Shown: one piece after another, positions 8,645-17,282 of the stretch | Layout: each line of letters opens with the position of its first letter | Numbering within the stretch: position 1 is the first letter of the stretch | NCBI GenBank assembly: GCA_017622235.1 | Contig: JAGARN010000005.1 | Span: 124,001 to 188,000 of the forward strand | Source of the DNA: Spirochaetaceae bacterium | GTDB lineage: Bacteria > Spirochaetota > Spirochaetia > Treponematales > Treponemataceae | Reading direction: 5' to 3' | Length of the DNA stretch: 64,000 bases | Translations under genes and position numbers: made by a program | Notes under the pieces: model-generated | What the model was told of the DNA's origin: nothing | What the model saw: only the letters and a program-made list of their open reading frames with translations | Databases searched by the model: none

Positions 8645-9145
8645 CTACATTTTTTCGTATTTTTGCACTTCTTCGCTAAGATGAACTATTTCTAAGCCAG
8701 CCATTTTAAACATAGCCAAAGAATCTGCACTATCATGGTAGCGTTTTTCGCAAACAACACGTTTTATGCCACAATTAATTATTAGCATGGCACAGGTTCT
8801 GCAAGGAGTCATTTTGCAATAAAGTGTTGCACCTGCTATAGAAATACCATTTTTTGCCGCTTGACAAATTGCATTTTGTTCTGCATGAACGGTACGTACA
8901 CAATGTTGGGTAACAGAGCCATCTTCGTGAACCATTTTCTTAAACATATGACCTTCTTGGTCACAATGAGGAAGACCTGCAGGAGAACCAACATAACCTG
9001 TAACAAGCAAACGATTATCCTTTGCTATGACACAACCAGAACGACCTCTGTCGCAAGTTGCTCGTTTGGCAACAGTACGACAAATTTCCATAAAATAGTC
9101 ATCCCATTCTGGTCTAATATAGGGTGTATTTTCTGTATCAGCCAT
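8645..9145 (-). CDS. Deoxycytidylate (dCMP) deaminase, ComEB-like
   Basis: This zinc enzyme of the cytidine/deoxycytidylate deaminase fold makes dUMP from dCMP for thymidylate synthesis. Of its 166 residues the zinc site is clear: H87-A-E89 with E89 as proton shuttle, and P-C115-R-T-C118. The N-terminal region RPEWDDYFMEICRTVAKRATCDR and GCVIAKDNRLLVTGYVGSP are typical of the dCMP branch rather than of tRNA or cytidine deaminases. There is no Shine-Dalgarno; TATACT lies 8 nt before the ATG with TTGACG 15 nt further upstream, so the mRNA may be leaderless. The gene converges on thrC with a 2-nt gap and no terminator between them. Confidence 0.88.
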   Translation of the reverse strand: MADTENTPYIRPEWDDYFMEICRTVAKRATCDRGRSGCVIAKDNRLLVTGYVGSPAGLPHCDQEGHMFKKMVHEDGSVTQHCVRTVHAEQNAICQAAKNGISIAGATLYCKMTPCRTCAMLIINCGIKRVVCEKRYHDSADSLAMFKMAGLEIVHLSEEVQKYEKM

Positions 9146-9196
9146 AATCGAATAGTATAAGGTTTTAAAATAATCGTCAAGGCTAAGCCACAGGGA

Positions 9197-10078
9197 TTAT
9201 TCTGTTATTGTGCGGCAAAGTCTAAAACCCACATATCCATTCTCATCTAAGCTACCAGAATTAGTAAAATAGTCGTTAACACCGGTATATTCGTAGTCTT
9301 CCCAGGAACGAGCTGTTACAACCATATTATAGACAGTAGTAGCAAAATCTCCACCTCTAACAACCACATCGTCATCATAGGAATAGTCAGTAGTAGGACT
9401 TGTCTCATTTTCTGGTTCATAAGGGTTTGTTGTAGGCACAGCATTTAATTCACACATTTTATCCCAACACCATTCCCAAACATTACCTGCCATATCATAT
9501 AAGCCTAAAGTATTTGACAATTTTGAACCTACCGTTGTTGTTGTTTCATCTGAAGCATAATTTGCATAGCTTTCTAATCCAGAAACTGTTATTGTATTCT
9601 CTGTAATGACTCCTCCTGAATAATTAAATCCAGGAAAAGGATAGTTCCATGCTTCTTCATTTTGGACTCCACCTCGGGCAGCAAATTCCCATTCTGCTTC
9701 TGTTGGTAAACGGTATCCGTTTTTTGCTAAGTCACAGGTAACGTTATCCCAAATTCCATACCCATCCCCTACATCTGGAGTTGGGATAACATCATAAGAA
9801 AGAGTTCCCCAAGCATCATCAGTAAAACCCTCAATCGTGTATACAGGCTCTAAATCTTGAAGTACACTTAATTTATTACAAAAAGCTATAGCATGATACC
9901 AACTTACCCTTTCAGCAGGAAGATTATCTCCTTGGAATGCATACTCGGTTGTTTTATCGGGGAAGACTGCATTAAATAATTCTTGGGTTACTTCATATTG
10001 ACCAATTTCGTAAGGACTTAATGTTACATTACGACCTTCAATAAAACAACCTTGATAAGTAAAGTCGTCTGTATTCAT
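9197..10078 (-). CDS. Formylglycine-generating-enzyme-like (SUMF1/FGE-sulfatase) domain; probably the C-terminal half of a frameshifted gene
   Basis: The 293 residues form an almost complete FGE-sulfatase domain: YEIGQYEVTQELFNAVF near the N-terminus, AERVSWYHAIAFCNKLS, GYRLPTEAEWEFAARGG, LGLYDMAGNVWEWCWDK, RGGDFA and terminal GFRLCR. The family includes sulfatase activators, but many spirochaete members are secreted proteins of unknown function; whether catalytic cysteines are kept cannot be judged safely. The ATG has no ribosome-binding site and no signal peptide. The frame stays open 13 codons upstream and reads FTITGTTANYS, which continues naturally from the end of the lipoprotein gene at 10105. 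I therefore think the two were one lipoprotein. Confidence 0.75.
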   Translation of the reverse strand: MNTDDFTYQGCFIEGRNVTLSPYEIGQYEVTQELFNAVFPDKTTEYAFQGDNLPAERVSWYHAIAFCNKLSVLQDLEPVYTIEGFTDDAWGTLSYDVIPTPDVGDGYGIWDNVTCDLAKNGYRLPTEAEWEFAARGGVQNEEAWNYPFPGFNYSGGVITENTITVSGLESYANYASDETTTTVGSKLSNTLGLYDMAGNVWEWCWDKMCELNAVPTTNPYEPENETSPTTDYSYDDDVVVRGGDFATTVYNMVVTARSWEDYEYTGVNDYFTNSGSLDENGYVGFRLCRTITE

Positions 10079-10104
10079 AAAAGAATAGTTGGCTGTAGTG
10101 CCAG

Positions 10105-11280
10105 TTATAGTAAAACCTCATTAGGGGTTACAACCACCATAGTAGAATAGGGTATTTTGTTACCGTTAAGGGTCAAGTTATTGTTTGTAGTTGTAACTGT
10201 TACGATTTTAGATTTTGTTGTGGCAGTTCTTGTGCCATAGGTTACACCAGTAGGCATGGTAGGTTGCTTACTAATACTATTGGTTACCTCTACATAATAT
10301 TGGTAGGTGTTTGTATCGCCAGAATCAAAGGTTATTTGTAGTTCTTGACCGGTAACATTACTGTATTGAGGATAAGTTTCATTATTATCCTCTAATTCTA
10401 TGCCATTTCCGTTTTCAACCCTATACCACTGATACTTAGCCTCATAACCTAAGGCTTGGACGTAATCGGTTTCTACAGACAAAGTGCAAGCAGGTGCTGA
10501 TTCTGCATTGCTTGTATTAACACTTTGGCTTTCGGGTTCAGTTTTAATTACTGGGTTAGGTACATTTAGGGTAAGAGTAAAGGGTTTATCAATAGTTTGA
10601 CTGCCATTATCAGAATTTATGTCTTCTAAGTACTTAATGGTAACAGTAATTTGATAATTTGTGGATGCAGTTATTTGGCTTTGGCTTTCTAAAACTGGTT
10701 CTAAATCATAGTAAATAGGTTGAGATATTTCCCCAGTGTCACTTTGTATTAAAGCAGGTATTTCTTGTCGGTAGCCGTTTTTAAATACTGCTTCAACTTT
10801 TAAACCTGTTGAGTCAAAATATTCACCAAGGGTGTATGTTGTTTTTTTAGGTGGTGTAACAACAAATTTTACTTCTCCACTCGCTATAGCCTCTTCTGTA
10901 AGTAGATTCCAAATAAGGTTTAGCACAACACTTGTATCTTGTCCTGCTTTTATTTTAACTGTATCTTGGGCATATGCCACACAATTATTATCATTATCAA
11001 AAGCCTTTGCAGAAACAGTGTATGTGGCAGCAGTTAAAGAGTCAAAAACAATAGTTTCCCCAGCTTTTGCTGTTTTTTCTTGGCTTTTCCCATTTTCTTT
11101 TGTTAAAATAATCGTAAAATAGGCTAAGGTTTCTGGTTTTACAAAAGCAAATCTACTTTGCTCTACCCCAGGTAATCTTATAGAAAGACTTGTACCTTTT
11201 GGCAAAAGCATATTGTTGCAAGAAAACAACACCAAAGAAAAAATAACTAATGTAAACAAAACAATACTAAACTTTTTCAT
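10105..11280 (-). CDS. Lipoprotein with Ig-like domains; N-terminal half of the split FGE-type lipoprotein
   Basis: The 391-residue product has a signal peptide and lipobox LVLFSC (Cys about residue 21). The mature chain looks like consecutive beta-sandwich domains: a carboxypeptidase-regulatory-like part (SRFAFVKPETLAYFTIILTK... TAATYTVSAKAFD), a bacterial Ig-like part (YTLGEYFDSTGLKVEAVFKNG, characteristic of the 'bacterial Ig / DUF' group), and an Ig-type part with EPESQSVNTS...YQWYRVENG. The C-terminus ends abruptly in VVVTPNEVLL. Four T (minus strand, 10115-10112) just before the stop are where a -1 shift would join it to the FGE domain. GGGAG precedes the ATG, and a promoter lies at 11328-11355. 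Confidence 0.75.
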   Translation of the reverse strand: MKKFSIVLFTLVIFSLVLFSCNNMLLPKGTSLSIRLPGVEQSRFAFVKPETLAYFTIILTKENGKSQEKTAKAGETIVFDSLTAATYTVSAKAFDNDNNCVAYAQDTVKIKAGQDTSVVLNLIWNLLTEEAIASGEVKFVVTPPKKTTYTLGEYFDSTGLKVEAVFKNGYRQEIPALIQSDTGEISQPIYYDLEPVLESQSQITASTNYQITVTIKYLEDINSDNGSQTIDKPFTLTLNVPNPVIKTEPESQSVNTSNAESAPACTLSVETDYVQALGYEAKYQWYRVENGNGIELEDNNETYPQYSNVTGQELQITFDSGDTNTYQYYVEVTNSISKQPTMPTGVTYGTRTATTKSKIVTVTTTNNNLTLNGNKIPYSTMVVVTPNEVLL

Positions 11281-11327
11281 ACAACTTATCTCCCTAATAC
11301 CTTATTTTTCAGAAAACTACGCCACAG

Positions 11328-11355
11328 ATTATAACACATTTTTTTGTTTTGTACA
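11328..11355 (-). promoter_or_regulatory. Promoter of the Ig-like lipoprotein gene
   Basis: Minus strand TGTACA (11355-11350), 16-nt spacer, TATAAT (11333-11328), about 47 nt before the start codon, leaving a leader that contains GGGAGATAAG. Confidence 0.55.
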
Positions 11356-11372
11356 TTAAAAAAAAATTAAAA

Positions 11373-11409
11373 TAAAAAAAACGCTGGCTTAAAATCAAAA
11401 CCAGCGTTT
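11373..11409 (-). terminator. Intrinsic terminator after the NCS2 permease gene
   Basis: On the minus strand AACGCTGG and CCAGCGTT pair around a 12-nt loop and are followed by a run of eight T. It lies about 20 nt after the permease stop codon. Confidence 0.85.
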
Positions 11410-11428
11410 AATTTTATTTAAAGAGAAC

Positions 11429-12865
11429 TTACATTGTAATAAATGCAAATCTAATAGCAAACAGTATAGAAATAACTGTTACCATAATATCTTTTTTAGA
11501 GTATTTTCCTGTACACAATGTAATAATTGTATAAGCAATACAGCCAATTCCAATACCATTAGAAATTGAGTATGTCAATACCATCATAATCATTGCAAGG
11601 AATGCAGGAACAGCAGATGCAACATCGTCCATATCAACCTTTGCAAAGTTTTTCATCATTAACACACCAACAAAAATTAAAGCAGGTGCTGTTGCACAAG
11701 AAGGAATGATTGATGCTACAGGAGCAAGGAACAAACATACAAAGAAACAAAGTGCAGTTGTTAAACTTGTAAGACCTGTACGTCCACCAGCGGCTACACC
11801 TGCAGAAGATTCAACAAATGTTGTTACTGTAGATGTTCCGAATACAGCACCAGAAACAGTTGCAATAGAGTCACACATCATTGCTTTTTCTAAGCGAATT
11901 GGGTCTCCGTTTTCATCAAGCATATCTGCTTGAGCAGCTGTTCCATAAACTGTTCCTAATGTGTCAAACATATCAACTAAGCAGAATGTAATAATCAACA
12001 TTATTACGTTAAAGATTCCACCCAAAAACTCTGCACTAAAAGCATTACTCCAAGATTCTGGTGTAAAAATAGCTTTAATTCCAACAGAACCAAAGTCTTT
12101 GAAAGATTGACCAATCTGCTGTAAGTCAAAATTAGGTACAGACTTTGTTAAAATGTAATAGAGAACAGATGAAATAATAATAGAAATAATAATTGCACCA
12201 GAAACCTTTAATTTTGTAAGAATTGCAATCAACAACAAACCAAACAGAGCAACTACAACAGGAATCCATGTGGAAAGACCTGCGTCAAATGCTCCGTTAA
12301 AATCAAAAAACTGAACCAAAGTGTACTGATTTGCCTGAATAATTCCTGCATTCTGGAATCCAATAAATGCAATAAACAAACCAATACCAGCAGGAATTGC
12401 AGCTTTTAAACAAGTGGGCATTGCTTTTGCAATATAGTTTCTTGCACCTGTAATTGAAAGTAGCAAAAAGATTAAACCTGAAACAAAAATAATTACAAGA
12501 CCAGCTTGATAACCTTTTGTTACATCAAATCCTGCAAAGAATGCTCCAGAAACAAACATTGTGCAGAAGAAGGCATTTAATCCCATTCCACAAGCCTGTG
12601 CAAAAGGCAACTTTGCATACAAAGACATAAGCAATGTTCCAACAAATGCACCCAGAATAGAAGCGATATAAACGGAATTCCAAATTTGACCTAGAGCAGA
12701 AGAATTTGCTCCTAATTCACTAAGCCAACCGTTTGCTCCACCTGCTGCAACTTGGTTAGGATTTACAAACACAATATAAGCCATTGCAAAGAAGGTGGTT
12801 ATACCAGCAATAATTTCTTTGCGAACTGTTGTGCCGTTTTCCTTAAGCATAAAGTATTTTTCCAT
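11429..12865 (-). CDS. NCS2-family purine permease (AzgA/PbuG-like)
   Basis: The protein (478 residues from the ATG at 12865) has 12 or more hydrophobic segments and the signatures of the AzgA branch of the NCS2 family. These are the early RKEIIAGITTFFAMAYIVFVNP, CGMGLNAFF, the central VDMFDTLGTVYGTA, and TTFVESSAGVAAGGRTGLTSL. These transporters take up hypoxanthine, guanine or adenine with protons. The upstream extension to 12922 is rejected because GAGGAGGG sits directly before the ATG at 12865. The gene is flanked by its own terminator and by a divergent M23 peptidase gene. Which base is carried cannot be decided from sequence. Confidence 0.9.
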   Translation of the reverse strand: MEKYFMLKENGTTVRKEIIAGITTFFAMAYIVFVNPNQVAAGGANGWLSELGANSSALGQIWNSVYIASILGAFVGTLLMSLYAKLPFAQACGMGLNAFFCTMFVSGAFFAGFDVTKGYQAGLVIIFVSGLIFLLLSITGARNYIAKAMPTCLKAAIPAGIGLFIAFIGFQNAGIIQANQYTLVQFFDFNGAFDAGLSTWIPVVVALFGLLLIAILTKLKVSGAIIISIIISSVLYYILTKSVPNFDLQQIGQSFKDFGSVGIKAIFTPESWSNAFSAEFLGGIFNVIMLIITFCLVDMFDTLGTVYGTAAQADMLDENGDPIRLEKAMMCDSIATVSGAVFGTSTVTTFVESSAGVAAGGRTGLTSLTTALCFFVCLFLAPVASIIPSCATAPALIFVGVLMMKNFAKVDMDDVASAVPAFLAMIMMVLTYSISNGIGIGCIAYTIITLCTGKYSKKDIMVTVISILFAIRFAFITM

Positions 12866-12957
12866 TTTTTGACCCTCCTCAGGTTCAATAAAAAAAAGAT
12901 TATTTATTATACATAGAAACATATTTTTTGAAAAGGGGCAAACTTAAGAGAAAAAAG

Positions 12958-12986
12958 TTGAATCTTTTTTTTATTAGGATTATACT
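12958..12986 (+). promoter_or_regulatory. Promoter of the M23 peptidase gene (leaderless arrangement)
   Basis: TTGAAT (12958-12963), 17-nt spacer, TATACT (12981-12986), then 6 nt to the ATG at 12993, with no Shine-Dalgarno. Confidence 0.75.
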
Positions 12987-12992
12987 AAAACA

Positions 12993-13982
12993 ATGTTAAG
13001 AAATATGTACAAGAAAGCATTTGCAATAGTTGCAATGTGTCTATTCACTGTGATGGTAGCTTTTTCTCAAGAAAACGCTACAGCAGTTTTTACTGGCGAA
13101 GACTATTCTGTTTACGTTACATATACAGCCAGCCTGTGTCCCGGAGACGCAATTTGTGTTTCTATGGATTTCACTCCCTCACGACAAACTATGAAAGAGC
13201 CTACAGCGAAAACACAGGCTGTTTTGCTATTTGGTCAAGAAAGAAAGTCGGATTTTTTTGTCTTAAAAGAAACAAAACGCCAAAATGGTAATGGTGAAGT
13301 TACATTGTTGGGTATGATTCCAGTTTCTACTTGGCAAGAGTCTGGAAAATATGATTTAACGGTTATGTACAGCCCTTATGGACGTGAATTTATGAAATTT
13401 ACTCTTCCTGTAAATATAAAACCAAAGGATTTCGTTAGCGAAACAATACATCTAAATCCTTCAAACACAGCTATAAAAACAGACACTAGTCCTTCAAGAA
13501 TAAAACAAATAGATAGGCTAAATGATATTCTTTACACAATAAACTCAGAATCTGTATATCAGCAAAAAGCATTTACTCCTCCAACGGATGCTACACGGCG
13601 TACTTCTTTTTTTGGCGACAGACGAGTATATGCTTATTCTAATGGTGGTAGCTCAACAAGTTTACATTACGGAATTGATTATGGTGTTCCAACTGGTACA
13701 CCTGTTTATTCCTGTGGAGCAGGAAAAGTAGTACTAGCTGAAAATAGAGTTTCTACAGGTTGGAGTGTTGTTATAGAACATATGCCAGGTTTGTATAGTC
13801 TTTATTATCACTTAGATTCTTATTCTGTAGAAGAAGGTCAAATCCTTAAACAAGGTCAGCAAATAGGTGTTTCTGGAGCTACAGGGCTTGCAACAGGACC
13901 TCATCTACACTGGGAAATTCGCTTGAATGGAGAAGCTGTTAGTCCAGATTACTTTACAGATGGATTTGCATTTTTTAAGTAA
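12993..13982 (+). CDS. M23-family (LytM-type) peptidoglycan endopeptidase
   Basis: The 329-residue secreted protein has a signal peptide (residues about 1-25, ending VAFSQ). An N-terminal beta-rich domain (about 30-150) is followed by a linker and a C-terminal LytM zinc peptidase domain. Metal ligands are seen in HYGIDYG (H-x3-D) near residue 228 and in the late HLHWE motif; the intervening YYHLDSY and GVSGATGLATGPHLHWEI match the fold. It is predicted to cut peptide cross-links in peptidoglycan in the periplasm. The last 8 bp overlap the 3' end of the convergent ligA. A second ATG 12 nt downstream (MYKK...) would also leave an intact signal peptide, but the promoter spacing favours 12993. 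Confidence 0.88.
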   Translation: MLRNMYKKAFAIVAMCLFTVMVAFSQENATAVFTGEDYSVYVTYTASLCPGDAICVSMDFTPSRQTMKEPTAKTQAVLLFGQERKSDFFVLKETKRQNGNGEVTLLGMIPVSTWQESGKYDLTVMYSPYGREFMKFTLPVNIKPKDFVSETIHLNPSNTAIKTDTSPSRIKQIDRLNDILYTINSESVYQQKAFTPPTDATRRTSFFGDRRVYAYSNGGSSTSLHYGIDYGVPTGTPVYSCGAGKVVLAENRVSTGWSVVIEHMPGLYSLYYHLDSYSVEEGQILKQGQQIGVSGATGLATGPHLHWEIRLNGEAVSPDYFTDGFAFFK

Positions 13983-15888
13983 ATAGATTCAAAAAGGTTG
14001 CTTCATCTATTACAGGAATTCCTAGTTCAGCAGCCTTTTTGTTTTTTGCAGAACCAGATTTTGTATCGTTTGTTACAAGATAGGAAAGACCTTTCACAAC
14101 AGAAGACTTTACTGTTCCTCCAGCTGATTTTACCATTTTTTCTGCTTGGTTGCGTTTTATTGAAAGTTCCCCAGTAAAGCAAAAACTTCTTCCGGCAAGA
14201 GTGCCGTTCCTTGCTGTTTCTTTTATCGAAATATAACCTTTTGATATTAGTTCTTGCATCTCTTGCTTATTTTCACGCAAACCTCTAACAAAAGTTTTTG
14301 CAGTTATTTCACCAAAGCCATTTATTGTGGCAATCTCTTCTTCTGTTGCGTTAAAAAGTTTTTCTATCGAATTAAAACCTGCATCACAGATTTTTTCCAT
14401 AAGAGTTTCCCCTATCCCCTCAATATCAAACCCTGCCACAAAAGCTTCAAGACTTACAGAATTTCGTACTGTTAAGGATTTTAATACTTTTTCTGCACCA
14501 AGCGATTTCTTATTTTTAGAAAGACTTTCTTCATTCAAAAAATAAGGAGATAAGTCTTCTTCTGTAAGCGAGTATAAATCCGCCACAGAACGAACTTTAC
14601 CTGATTCAAATAAAGAATTAATTAGAGATTCACCTAAATCCCTTATATCTAAAACATCAACCCATTTTTTTAAACGATGCAATATTAGTTTTGCACACTG
14701 CCGATTAGGACAATAAAGGCGTGTTCCCTCATCAACAAGAGTCGCAGAGCAAACACTACATTTTTCTGGAAATGGTATTTTCGGCATATTTTCAGAAGTA
14801 CCTGGAACAACAGATTCAATCTTAGGAATAATTTCACCACGTTTGGTTACAACCACATGGCTACCAATTCGTATATCAAGGCTACGAATAATATTTGGAT
14901 TTGCAAGACTAGCTCTCTTTACAGTAGTACCTGCAAGCTCCACTGGATCAAAAATTGCAACTGGTGTGTATGTAGCACCAGATTCGCTCCACTGCACTTG
15001 GCGTAAAACTGTAACGGCTTCTTCTAAACTAAACTTAAAAGCAATCTGTTTATCTGGTCGATTTTTTGCTGCATCATCTAAATCAATATTCCTCTCTTTT
15101 ATTACTAGTCCGTCTATATCAAAGTCCATTGCCGCTCGTTTTTCCATAACTTCGGCTCTGTAACTTATAACCTCTGTAGGATTTTTACAAATAACAATGT
15201 CTACTGTTTCAAAACCACATTTTTTAAGCCATAAAATCTTTTCTTCTTCATCTGTAAAGGTATGATTTTCAAAGTAAGCGTCATAACAAATTATATTTAA
15301 ATGCTCACTTCCCTGACCGTCTTTACGTTTCATTATGCCATTAGCAGCGTTACGACAATTAGCTTTATCTGGAAAAAACGCCCTATGGACTTTACGTGTC
15401 ATAATTACTTCGCCACGTATTCCACCTGTAAAATTTTGTAATATACCATTATGCTCTAATTTTGTTTTGACACCAGACATTTTTAAAACATTGGCTGTAA
15501 CATCATCCCCTATTATTCCATTTCCTCTTGTAACGGCTCTAACAAAAACTCCATTATCATACTGCAATTCCATACTAGCACCGTCTAATTTATACTCTAC
15601 AAGATACTCTTTGTAAGGATGTTTTTTTGCCCATTCAAGAAATTCTTCTGGATTAGCAGCTTTTTCTTGGCTTCCCATGGGAATACGGTGTTGAACTTTT
15701 GCAAAAAGTCCAGAATCAGAACCTATTTTGTGAAGAATTGGATTATTTGGATCTAGTTGTTTTAATTCATCCCAGAGAGAATCAAATTCAGCGTCAGAAA
15801 TCTCTGCTTCCCCATTATAATATGAATCTTGATACTTTTTTATTAGCTGTTCAAGTTCTTGAATTCTAACAGATTCGAATAAATCCAT
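13975..15888 (-). CDS. ligA: NAD-dependent DNA ligase
   Basis: LigA seals nicks during replication and repair using NAD+. Domains in order: Ia helical region (ELEQLIKKYQDSYYNGEAEISDAEFD), adenylation domain with the nucleophile K100 in EYKLDGASMEL, and an OB domain. These are followed by a four-cysteine zinc finger (CSVCSATL...CPNRQC, about 385-407), helix-hairpin-helix repeats (EGIGETLMEKICDAGF, TINGFGEITAKTF), and a C-terminal BRCT domain from about residue 560. At 637 residues it is slightly shorter than the usual 660-680. It is the last gene of the 18.4-14 kb operon, 3 nt after trmB. Confidence 0.95.
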   Translation of the reverse strand: MDLFESVRIQELEQLIKKYQDSYYNGEAEISDAEFDSLWDELKQLDPNNPILHKIGSDSGLFAKVQHRIPMGSQEKAANPEEFLEWAKKHPYKEYLVEYKLDGASMELQYDNGVFVRAVTRGNGIIGDDVTANVLKMSGVKTKLEHNGILQNFTGGIRGEVIMTRKVHRAFFPDKANCRNAANGIMKRKDGQGSEHLNIICYDAYFENHTFTDEEEKILWLKKCGFETVDIVICKNPTEVISYRAEVMEKRAAMDFDIDGLVIKERNIDLDDAAKNRPDKQIAFKFSLEEAVTVLRQVQWSESGATYTPVAIFDPVELAGTTVKRASLANPNIIRSLDIRIGSHVVVTKRGEIIPKIESVVPGTSENMPKIPFPEKCSVCSATLVDEGTRLYCPNRQCAKLILHRLKKWVDVLDIRDLGESLINSLFESGKVRSVADLYSLTEEDLSPYFLNEESLSKNKKSLGAEKVLKSLTVRNSVSLEAFVAGFDIEGIGETLMEKICDAGFNSIEKLFNATEEEIATINGFGEITAKTFVRGLRENKQEMQELISKGYISIKETARNGTLAGRSFCFTGELSIKRNQAEKMVKSAGGTVKSSVVKGLSYLVTNDTKSGSAKNKKAAELGIPVIDEATFLNLFT

Positions 15889-15891
15889 AGT

Positions 15892-16593
15892 TTATTCCCG
15901 TTCCTTTATAAAATAAAGTTCTTTAATAGAACGTTGAGCAGTTTTACCTTTTTCTTCAAAGCGAGTTTCTGGACGCCAAGATTGCTTTGGGGCAAAATCT
16001 TTGTAACTATTTGAAAGAGAAGGCGTTTGCGAAAGCTGTTCTAAAGCAAACTCAGCATATGGTTCCCAATCTGTAGCCATATAAATATAGCCACCAGGAA
16101 CAAGTTTTTTTGCTAATAAATCTGTATGAGGTCGTTGCATAAGACGACGTTTGTGATGTTTTTTCTTTGGCCAAGGGTCTGGAAAAAACACATGAAATGC
16201 ACTTATTGAATTATCTACTATCATGTTTTCTAAAACTTCAAGAGCATCATATTCAATAATAAAAAGATTTTGCAAATTACGGCGACGAATTTCCCCTAAA
16301 AGTTTTCCAACTCCGGGGCGATGAACTTCTATTCCTAAATAATTATTTTCTGGGTTATCGTTAGCAATTATTGCTGTAGCTTTTCCCATTCCAAAACCAA
16401 TTTCTACTGTAACCCCTCTTGTGTTGCCAAAAAGTTCTACATAGTTTAAAGGCTTATCGCTATATGGAATACACCATCGCCCTGAAAATTCTTCATAATC
16501 ACGTTTTTGTGTCGCAGTCATACGACCAGCTCTAAGAACAAATGTTTTTACACTGCGATAAAACTCTGAAGCATTTTCGTTAGTATCGCTCAT
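15892..16593 (-). CDS. trmB: tRNA (guanine-N7)-methyltransferase
   Basis: TrmB adds the N7-methyl group to G46 of tRNA using S-adenosylmethionine. The 233-residue protein shows the SAM-binding motif [10 protein letters not shown] and the following [17 protein letters not shown]. It also has the family signature [21 protein letters not shown] (given as its two halves [10 protein letters not shown] and KRRLMQ) and [15 protein letters not shown] towards the C-terminus. AAGGAG precedes the ATG at suitable distance. It is followed 3 nt later by ligA, and its upstream neighbour is a lipoprotein gene of the same operon. Confidence 0.95.
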   Translation of the reverse strand: MSDTNENASEFYRSVKTFVLRAGRMTATQKRDYEEFSGRWCIPYSDKPLNYVELFGNTRGVTVEIGFGMGKATAIIANDNPENNYLGIEVHRPGVGKLLGEIRRRNLQNLFIIEYDALEVLENMIVDNSISAFHVFFPDPWPKKKHHKRRLMQRPHTDLLAKKLVPGGYIYMATDWEPYAEFALEQLSQTPSLSNSYKDFAPKQSWRPETRFEEKGKTAQRSIKELYFIKERE

Positions 16594-16618
16594 TAAAATT
16601 GCTCCTTATTGGAAAATA

Positions 16619-17281
16619 TTATCTTACATCTATGGGAGGCAAAAGACATAACAATCCTTTTGTGGGAACGAAAAGACAATCTCTATAAGAATAGGCTTTT
16701 TCGTAGGATTCTGCTATTTTATTTGAATCTGTCCAATCATCTTTTGGATCACCAAAATATAAAATCGTTCCCTTACCAGCTTTTTCTGTGTATATAACTG
16801 TTTTTTTCTCAACCTCTAAGGCAGATAGATTCTGTTGCAGTTTTTCAACACTATCACAAGATGTAAATTCATCTAAGTTTTGTAATGTAAAATTAATCTG
16901 TGCCGTATAACCTGCCATATCAACATAGGTTACATTATATTTACCGCTTGGAAATTGACCATAATATGGTGGCATAAGGAAAGGAGAACCTGCTCCATTT
17001 TTTCCACTAGCGTTAAGAATATATGGATTATTTATAGTCCAAACAATTCCTGAGTCCACATGGCTAACTTCAAGATACGAAGCACGTCCCACATCAACAG
17101 AAGGTTTTACAAAAACAGAAAGCCTAGTTTCAGGCAATGACTCTACCGTACTATAATCAAGTACCAACCTACCTTGAACATCAGTTAAAGTAGGCACTGA
17201 ATCTGCACAACTTATAAACAAAATTAAAGTATTAAAAAAAATAAACAAAAATAAAATGTAATGAAACAGTCTTCTAAACAT
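16619..17281 (-). CDS. Lipoprotein of unknown function
   Basis: A 220-residue protein with a long hydrophobic signal sequence and lipobox LFISC (Cys about residue 25). The mature domain begins with strand-rich sequence (LSVFVKPSVDVGRASYLEVSH...GIVWTINNPYIL), contains a Gly/Pro-rich loop (GAGSPFLMPPYYGQFPSGKYNVTYVDMAGYTAQI), which looks like an Ig-type beta sandwich, and a C-terminal alpha/beta part with two cysteines. It starts 1 nt after the stop of the preceding gene and has no ribosome-binding site, implying coupling. Family not recognised. Confidence 0.65.
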   Translation of the reverse strand: MFRRLFHYILFLFIFFNTLILFISCADSVPTLTDVQGRLVLDYSTVESLPETRLSVFVKPSVDVGRASYLEVSHVDSGIVWTINNPYILNASGKNGAGSPFLMPPYYGQFPSGKYNVTYVDMAGYTAQINFTLQNLDEFTSCDSVEKLQQNLSALEVEKKTVIYTEKAGKGTILYFGDPKDDWTDSNKIAESYEKAYSYRDCLFVPTKGLLCLLPPIDVR

Positions 17282-17282
17282 C

